Shown: one piece after another, positions 55,851 to 64,000 of the stretch
Position numbering within the stretch: position 1 is the first letter of the stretch
How the letters are laid out: every line of letters begins with the position of its first letter
Assembly (NCBI RefSeq): GCF_019059575.1
Contig: NW_024881839.1
Span: 280,501-344,500 of the forward strand
From: Amphibalanus amphitrite
Taxonomy: Eukaryota; Arthropoda; Thecostraca; Balanomorpha; Balanidae
Length of the DNA stretch: 64,000 nucleotides
Reading direction: 5' to 3'
The notes under the pieces: generated by a model
The model's input: the letters and a program-made list of their open reading frames with translations, nothing else
Told to the model about the DNA's origin: nothing
Databases searched by the model: none
Position numbers and translations under genes: made by a program

Positions 55851-58800
55851 ACCAGTTGCACGCCAAAACTGAAACGTGGGTCACTCCAATGTCTGCATCT
55901 CCAGCGTCGTTATAGATCCAAGATCGCAGCTGGCACTCTTGATCACGAGATCTGTCATCTGGTCAGGTTTAGTAGTCTATTACATTATTTGCGGCAACAT
56001 GTTTGGCGCTTACTTATCTCGCATTCACAGCTCATCAGGCTCTATGTGACAAACGAGTCTTGTAGCTCGCTCGAGTCGATCCATATACCGTTGGACACCC
56101 CACCGCTGGACGCTGACCCGTGGTGTCCCGTTCATTCCCCTGTCGTCGTCTCCGTCGCCCGCATATCTTCTGCCGCCCTCTCGGCTCGCTCTCAGTTTTC
56201 GCTGGAAGGCAGCCGCTGAACGACCGACGGTATAGACCAACGCGGCACTAAGTAGCGGGAGAAGCGACATTGTGCCCGGCGAGGGTGCCAGACGCTGACG
56301 CCAACGCCTCCCCGGAGACACAGCCAGGGGAAGACGGTGGTGGCCGTAGACGGCAGCGGCGGCGGTAGCCGTGGCAGTATCTCCAGCGGTGACGCCGGAC
56401 CGTTACCAGTCGACAGATGCCTGACAGGGTGCTATTGTCGCCAGGATGGGCGGCTGATCGCTGAACCGGCACGGGGAGACGGCCGAGGGTGCCGGCCGGC
56501 CGACGACCGGAGAAGCCCAACGCCGCATAAACACCACAGGACGGCCGGCAGAGTGGGAACCAGGGCCGAGCCCAGTCGGTGGAGGGAATGAGACGAATGC
56601 ACCCCAGAAACCAGACGGCTATTCTTTCAAAACGCTCATGACATATTCATGGCTTTTGCGGTTTTTATCGGTTGACCAAACCCCCTTCGCTGGCTGGCCG
56701 TCGGTTGGGTCGTGACTGACGACCGCCAAAAACCACCGGTCAGATTGAGCCGGCCTCAATCGTGGGTACGTTCGGAGTCATGCCAGGTGCGTACTCTGAC
56801 TACCAAAGACTTGACCTGGCAGCCCAGTTGATAGACAGAACAAACCAAGTGGGAGAACACAAAAACTAAGCAGCTGAACAGCTCATAGCCGAGATGCCGG
56901 GAACTCAGCAACCAGAGAGACACAATGGCCATGTCAATCCAACAAAACGCACTTAGGTCAAAGGAGTCCCGGCACGGCCTTCGTTTCAGATTCCTTTCGA
57001 TCAAAACATTGCAATCTTTCCTAAAATTAGGAACTGGAACTGAATTACATTGTGCAGTGAATGGGTCATTATTTCAGACAGATATTTCCTGAGAGGAGAG
57101 TTATGCCGTCAAATTTCGACGGATCAGCCGGCAGATGGTAATTGGTCACGGCCGAATGATCATAACGCAGCTGTCGCCGCCCGCAAAATCATGTCAGATA
57201 AATGGAACGCCTCTGACTGACGTCATTGGCTGTTTTTGGGGCAGTGGATAACTGGCTGAAGCTGGACCATAATATGGCCGGGACATACTCCACTAGGGAG
57301 GCTGACAGAAATAACCAAAATCAAATGCCATGATTTATTGCCTATGCGAAATAGTAGCCCGTGACAAATTAAACCCATTATCGATCACGCTCGAAACAAG
57401 AACCTAAATCAGATCTCGCATAAAACTATCCATCCAGATATGCGTGAATGAGTTGTGTTCTGGCCGTCTCATTTGATGGCGCTGCTCGTCTCGTCTGACA
57501 GGCCGGCAGGCCGGTCTGGCCAGCTGCCCCCATTGTGGCTCGTCTGACTGATAGGTGCGTAATATTCATGAGCAGCCGACTGCATGCCCCGGCCGTAGCG
57601 GCCGCTTTGTTCACGAAGCTACGGCTCCGGGGTGAATTTACATGGTAAGCGGCCCAGAGAAACAAAGGTGGGGAAGTTATGTCTAGCATGGGAGAGGGTA
57701 GAGAATGGGGGCTATATGCTGTAGATCTCAGTCATAGAGAAGCAGTGACTGACACTCGCCTATCGCTTGCTGGTGAATTATTAGACTTCATAGCTGGACT
57801 GCTGGGCCTGGCCTTACAGAATCAGACAACGCTTGTGTTGTCAAATTCGATAAGCCGTGAAATAAAAGAAAGGAAAGGGATACAGCTTGATTCTTATGAA
57901 AGAATAAAGAAGCAAACACTTCCAAGACAAATACCGTGGAAAGTCAAGCCCAGAAACTAGACCATGGCAATCACCCCCCAAAGTAGCCGAAACTGAAAGT
58001 ATCCCACGACTTCGCCAAGATTTTCACGGCGGCATTCCCATCTCAGCCGTGGAGCCGAGCCGATCTGACAGTCCAGTCCCGCCTTTCCTCACGGTCTGTC
58101 TGCTCTGGGCTTCACGCCTGAGCTGAGAGCTGGCAGCGGTGGTCGAGAGTCGGGGCACCATTGGAGGCCACCAATGCCCCCGGGGTGTCGGGCCCCGGGC
58201 CCCGCCCATGCCGATAGCCTCAGCGTGAACCGGAGCGAACGGGTGCAATTGGTGGGCTGGGAATCCACGCTAGCCGTCAGCTCTATGAGCCAATGGGTCG
58301 CTCGGCTGCTTCGAACCAGACCCGAGTGCCTATGACGGACTAAAACAGTGCAATCGGGCTGAGCCTAATCACTCAATTGGTAGAGCAGTTGATAGTCTGG
58401 ACGCGGAAGTGAGAGAGCAGCGATCAGTCCCATCTGCCAGTCAAAAGCGTTTAGGTGTGACCGTTAGTTCAACGTACTCATCTTATAAGAGGCTGGAATA
58501 AAAGGATTTTCTTAGAACTGCCTCGCTAATGGTCGAATTAGGTCGTGCACGATAAATTTGCACGCATCACTGATAATATAGTTCAGGAATTTGTAAAAAA
58601 GCAGTTTGTAACATTGCCCATTAGCTCACGAGGCCAGGCTGTTTTCAAAGCCAAGCCATCGCACCCTACGCTCGAGAGAGTCCAGACGCTGAGTCCAGCC
58701 GCTGACCGCGGCCTTGCTGGATGCAGCAGACTGCGACGCCGGCCACAGCTGCAGCTGCAGCAGCAGCAGCTGCAGCTGCCGGTGGCCTGGTAGCCGCGGG

Positions 58801-61538
58801 GCTCGTCAGCGTGCAACTCTGGATCAGGTCCGGGACAGAGCGGAGCTTCCCGGCCAGGCGGCGCGGCGGCTTCAGCCGACCGCAGCCGGGGGCATGACAG
58901 TATAACCGCGGTCTGAAGGAGTTATACCGGTGTTATGTGGCAGAGATATCGGTGTAACTTGAAAGGACAGAGCCCTCAGCCGGGCTTCTGCAGCCCCTCT
59001 CGTTGGGTCTTACCCAGCAGCGACTGGGTTTTGACTGGCGAGATCCCCGCTCATCCCCGACACACAGCGTCCAGTTCATCACTCGTCAAGGTCTGGGCCT
59101 CCCAGCTAACCACCGACCACACGCTGCAGGTAATCTAACTAAGCTGCAGCATCCGTGGCCAGCGCACGCGATTCACAGTGTCGCTAATTGCGCGCGATGT
59201 TGATTAGTGATTAGCCACGCGGTAATGGACCACTTCAGCCACAAACAAACACTGGCTGGGAACATGGGTTGCGCAACTGCGCGCATCATCACTGCGGCTC
59301 TGATCGCGTGTCGAGGCCGCTGGTCCGGCAGTCACGACCTCTGATGCTACTCGGTTCTGTTCACTGTTTAGCTCATGGCCGTAGCACCATGCATGGTGAT
59401 CAGTGGTATTGACTACTGGCTGCTGGTCAATGGCCGTTGACCGCCGGTTGCGACTGCCACCTGGTCGAAGCCGCTCGTACAGATAGGGGGCGAGAGGTGA
59501 GCGGTATCTGAGTAACTCCCTGATTGTGTGTTTGTGCGGACAGCAGCAGTGATAATGTCAGGTAATGACAGTATTCGGAGGCACGCAGCACGGTATCTCA
59601 CCAACTCGCAGCTTCTCGCAGGCTCGGAGAGCGGGCAGGTAACTGTGCGTTACCGACAGTTTTCAGTGGTTACGTCATAATGGTCTATCTCTAACGAGGC
59701 AGTTTGGTATAAAGAGCTATATGTTACAGGTGGCAGGTCCAGCGTGACGGGGCGTTACGCGACGATTTGGGCTGACTCACAGAGCACATGCATTGTGACA
59801 AACAAGGGATAATCTTCAAGTCCAGTTCGTGTCATAAAATGTGTGGCAATAGCGCGGGAAGCTAAATCACATGAGCTATCGAAACTTCGATAAAAGTGCG
59901 TCGTCATTTGTCACGAATGAACATCGTCATCCTCAAGATATCGATGCTGAGTTTCGTCTAGTTTCACAACTTTTATCACAAGTCAATTAATCTTATTGGA
60001 AAAGCGCAAGTCCGGAATTCCAATATTCCTAAACTGAAATGAACAATGTGTGAAGCGGTGTTTCAGTGCGCCTGTACTTAACAGGATGTTCGCATCTGTT
60101 CACTTCGCCAGCCAAGCAAACACTCAAGGTGAAGGGTAGCTCCGCATTCAGGATGTTCAGACGCATTTTCGCAGCCGAAAAGTGACTGACAACTCTTCCA
60201 CAAGGTCGCAGCGGACCCCAGCCCGTCTGGGGCAAGTGGTAAGGAGACTGAACTTCAGCCATGTGAAAACTTCTGGGATTGTTAATCGTCTGGGCCTTAC
60301 GGCAGTTAAGAAGCTTGTGAAGCTCCGGCATTATTTTCATCCCATGATTCACTGTATGCGACTACGCAACACAGCCATGTTTGTCCAAAGCTGGATCATC
60401 ATTAGCTCTGAAATCCTGCTAACAGACCAGACAATGACCAGATTTACAGCACCATAAACTGCATACATGGCCAGGTACGCAACAAATCCGGGAGTCTCTA
60501 AATACCCTGAATATCCGATTAAATACCATCCGGAATCCAAACCTGTCTTAGTCGGAACCACACCCAAGTTCTCTGTCTGGACGTGCTATGTTATGCACTG
60601 ATCGGAAAACCCAGCGCTGCGCTACGGTCAGTATCTCGCTGGTATCAGTATGGATCCTGTGCAGTATCACGGCCCCACTACAGCCCAGTGGCAGTATCGG
60701 TATCACCACAGGCCGCCGGCAGTGTCAGGATAAGCGGCAGTGCAATACAGTACCACTGTACCCTACCACGGGCTGGCACCCACTGGCACCGACCAACGGC
60801 CACATCCTGCCGCACATCCGGTGGGCGACGGGCGGGGGCCACCGGCCGCACCCTGCCCCCGCTGTGAATGCATGAAGACCGGGCGAGAATGATGTGCCAC
60901 TGGTCGGCCATGCTCCCCAGCCTAGCCCAACCCGTAAGGCTGAGGCTAGGTATAACAAGCAAGATGCCAATGGTTGTGATTGATTGGTGTAGTCGTGTAA
61001 GTGGTCCGGGTAGGATTGAGATGTTGATGAAAGTTACGATAAATCGATATTTGAATTGCAAGGAGTAATTCCATTTGTTCCACAACAAAAAAGTCATTTA
61101 ACACCACACCGGTACCCGATCTTCGATTCGTCTTCAGTCCGCCCTCGGAGAGCACTATCTCTCTCCTACCTCACTCTCTCCCTCTATCCCCTCCTGACCC
61201 TCTGGCTCTCGAAACTCCCACGCGGCTCCAAGGACCCCGCCCACGGAGCCCCAATGTCACAACGCACGCTGACAACTCAACATTGCACAACCTGGCCGGA
61301 TTACTGGGAGCAGGCGCAACAGACCGGGATAAGAATAGAGCCGCCGACATATCACCCCAATCTGGGCCGATGTTTGTCCTCAAACACAGGGCTGAACGGA
61401 AACTGAGCGAACTAAGCCGGATTGGAGAACTTCAAAGTCAACCACAATGTGGCCTAACAACTGCACGGAGGCGCTGTTGGAACAATCCGCGAGGGTGGAC
61501 CATCCCGGCACGTGGAGCCGCTAAAAAGCCATTGTCAC
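55851..61538. other. no gene recognised
   Basis: No supported exon. (GCAGCT)n at 58750-58780 is a short trinucleotide-type repeat. Confidence 0.3.
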
Positions 61539-61619
61539 CGGTCTCATACAGGTAACCAAGGTCAGCATGAGTGGTAAGAACTACAATGGAGAGGGTGACC
61601 GCGGTCAGCCCCCACAGAG
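61539..61619 (-). CDS. possible hydrophobic exon, low confidence
   Basis: Between CTCCCCAG and ACCG|GTGACA, an 81-nt phase-1/phase-1 segment encodes LWGLTAVTLSIVVLTTHADL followed by GYLYET. It could be a membrane-segment exon of the receptor or of another minus-strand gene. There is no other support, and the hydrophobic stretch is short. Confidence 0.18.
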
Positions 61620-64000
61620 CTGGGGAGTCCAATCATTGTGCAGAAATCAACGGCGCCAGCAGTGCAGCGCATTTGGATGAGTGCGAGGATAGATAGAAAG
61701 GAGAGATGGAGGAGAAGAGGGCGAGAGGGAAGGGAAAACCATCGCTAGACAGGGATGCGCTCCACTGGGCGTTTTGCCACAGCGCTAGATGATCAGCCGA
61801 TCAATCTGCAAGTTGTGATCAGTTGGTAAGAGCAATGAATAATGAATACGATGCATCAACGCTGTGCTGTAGATACAGATAATCCTTTGCCGATGAGCCG
61901 ACCAGGAAGGATCGGAACTTCCTGACACGTTCACTGCTGAGTCTCTAATGCATGCATTCCTAGAGGGGGAATTATTCGTAATATTACATCGAGGTGGCAA
62001 CAGGAAACAGCGAGCAGGAAACAGCGCAGTGTGCTTCAATGTAGTGATCTCTTCTTGTGCGAATTGGCAGTCGCCGAGTTCGATCTCGCACCCTGCTTCC
62101 CTCGGCCAACATGGTAGCCTACACAACCAATTTTTCTGGCTTAGAGACTCGTGCACATCTGGCACGTATGGCGTGCCTGGTTATACCTTTCACACACCAT
62201 ACTCTTTTGTGATTCCCCACACTCAGACCCTGCCAATGTCGTCTCAGTGAACATTGCTTTCTTGTCACTCTCCCGCCCTTCCCCAAACAAAACCCCCACC
62301 GCAGACGGCGGAACTGGGTCGGAGCGGGATGATACCCTCCCCTCGGCCCGGGAGCACAATGGACCAGCGAGCAGGCCAGCTTGACATGTAAATAGGACCG
62401 CTCAGGTGACTGACTGCGTACCGCAATAGGTGTTTAGATGGTATCAGCTCAAAGAATGTGTCCTATTGGGTCAAAGCTAACAAAGCGTGGAGCCATATTT
62501 AAATAAAAAATGGGACCAAGTGTCATCAATTTTCTTCAGACGGTAATGATACGGATTTGTTTTCATAGAATGCAGATGCGACCTAAAATGGTTAAGCGGC
62601 TTTGGACCCACATATATTTAGACTTATTATGAGGCGACTAGTTTTTTCATGTTGACTGCTAATCTCCGATTAACTTGTGTACCCAAATCGCATTGAGGAA
62701 CGTTACATGTCCCGCATAACTAGAGCAAATTTGGTTGTTAACTGTTTAGCCGGTCAGTGACCTATGCAACTAAAATGTTCATTTAAATTCGTACCATTGC
62801 CTACCGTTCATAAAGATGAGCCGATAGAAGACGAATCAATGAAACAACTCCTGCATTCATAATGGCTGAATAAATAAAAGTAATAAATCATCATATAAAA
62901 CTGCAGATTTATCGTTGAGCGCTCACATTATCAGCAGTTTATAGCCGAAATAGTGAGTGAAGCTGTTCTAGGAACGGACGATCGTGTCGGGCTTCTAGGA
63001 CCTATTTGGCTGCCCATAACTATCAATTAGGCCGGCCTGCACAGCTGCCTTTCCCAATCGCGCCGCCACGAAATGGATGTGTGCACCTACAATTAGCCGC
63101 GCTTGTTCATGCTGATGTCTGCTGGGATCCGGTTCAAGGTTCGCATTATCCATCGATGGTCCAGTGCCCAATCAAAACCGTCGAGAGGGCCTGGCACGAG
63201 TGTCATCAGCTTTCTCATGGAATTGAACGAATACGCAAGACGACGTTTCAGATCAACTGAAAGGACAAACATTTCAGCTGAATGTCATATCGGACTGTTT
63301 AAAATACGATGGCTGTATCTTCTGAAACAACCAATCTATTCGTATCCTATTCCATTTACCTCCTAGCACGAGCCAAAATTGGTTCACGGCCGCGGCCGGG
63401 TCCTTTCAGAGCCGTACGGCTACGCCCGTCTCCGGCCAGATGGTGGGATAAAAGCAGCAACAACAGAGCCTAACATGAGTGTCATGAGCTTTCTGCAACT
63501 CATCAATCAGGCCGCAGCCACCAATTTCTAGTCTGACGTTTCAATTACGACACGCATTTGTTTTTACTACTTTACGGCAATTTACTAGTCAAGTCGTGCC
63601 AAGCCTCTTGACATGAACTATGTCGAGCTGCTCCGGACACTTTGCACAGCGCTCGCTCCAAATACACCAGTCATCCAGCCTACCCAGCGCTGGGCACCAA
63701 GGATGTCCTTGGCTCCATAACACTTCTCTAATCGATAGGACACCTAAGACAGTGATGACTGATGACCATTGAGCAGTGAGGTGAGGTAGCAGCAGAAAGT
63801 GGTAGCCATAGCAACCATAGTGACCGGTCAGAGCAGCGTCTGCTTTCCTGACCAGCCACCCAGCCAAGCAGAGCCCGCGTGGCGCCGCGAGGTGCAGGAG
63901 AGATCAGGCTGACGTCCGACGGCAGGTATCTGGCACGCCGGGTCGGGTCGGGCGGCCAGCTGACCGCCGCATCGAGCCGGTCAGCTGAGGGCGCATCCTG
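61620..64000. other. no gene recognised
   Basis: Nothing supported up to the window end. Confidence 0.3.

Noticed and set aside
56025..56321. Minus-strand frame starting with a signal-like MSLLPLLSAALVYTVG
   Set aside because: Short frame with no domain and no convincing splice site; hydrophobic starts of this kind occur by chance.
57679..57960. 93-codon plus-strand frame
   Set aside because: No recognisable domain, repeat or conservation clue.
58361..58445. tRNA-like A box (CTCAATTGGTAGAGCAG)
   Set aside because: The A-box-like word is good, but I could not build a matching acceptor stem or a proper B box (GGTTCRANYCC); at most a degenerate tRNA-derived fragment.
60349..60567. Hydrophobic minus-strand frame (FVAYLAMYAVYGAVNLVIVW)
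   Set aside because: Tempting as a receptor membrane segment, but no clear splice boundaries and no motif.

Overview
The window is animal nuclear DNA. It contains spliced genes with GT-AG introns, long GA/CT microsatellites, poly-G tracts and many small transposons. Protein content (a NOMO orthologue and a seven-transmembrane receptor) and repeat style suggest an invertebrate. A crustacean is my guess, but nothing in the sequence proves the group. Most open frames over 60 codons are chance frames in GC-rich or simple-sequence DNA and are not annotated.

Left part (1-14 kb). A young non-autonomous LTR retrotransposon lies at 1921-4728. It has near-identical LTRs, a primer-binding-like site, a polypurine tract, a small Gag-like zinc knuckle frame and a second frame encoding an SGNH (GDSL) hydrolase-like domain. 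No polymerase is visible. It is flanked by two identical 640-bp direct repeats instead of a short target-site duplication, and its insertion point falls in the loop of a 14-bp inverted repeat. Two minus-strand exons at 7511-7448 and 6536-6396 start a secreted, Thr-rich protein gene. Further right are a GA microsatellite, a G-rich minisatellite and a modular CACGTG repeat.

Centre (14.6-30.6 kb, minus strand). A complete NOMO (nodal modulator, BOS-complex subunit) gene can be assembled by hand: 18 coding exons, all introns GT-AG, phases consistent, 1187 residues. It has an N-terminal signal sequence, tandem beta-sandwich repeats and one C-terminal membrane helix. Intron 6 holds a second CACGTG-module repeat and intron 11 a 1.7-kb hAT-like element.

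Right of NOMO (32-41 kb, minus strand) is the 3' part of an orphan G-protein-coupled receptor gene. One exon carries the TM6-TM7 region, a probable small exon follows, and a 321-codon last exon encodes the cytoplasmic tail. It ends about 1.4 kb upstream of the NOMO start, in the same orientation. Earlier exons are not securely found.

The rest (41-64 kb) is mostly non-coding: microsatellites, minisatellites, a Harbinger-like MITE (263 bp, TTA duplication) and a hAT-like MITE (264 bp, perfect 8-bp duplication).

The most unusual pattern is that several exon edges, in both the NOMO and the receptor gene, have been tandemly duplicated into the adjacent intron. Each exon is thus bordered by arrays of decoy acceptors or donors. 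NOMO exons 9, 10, 12 and 16 and both edges of the receptor TM6-TM7 exon show this.
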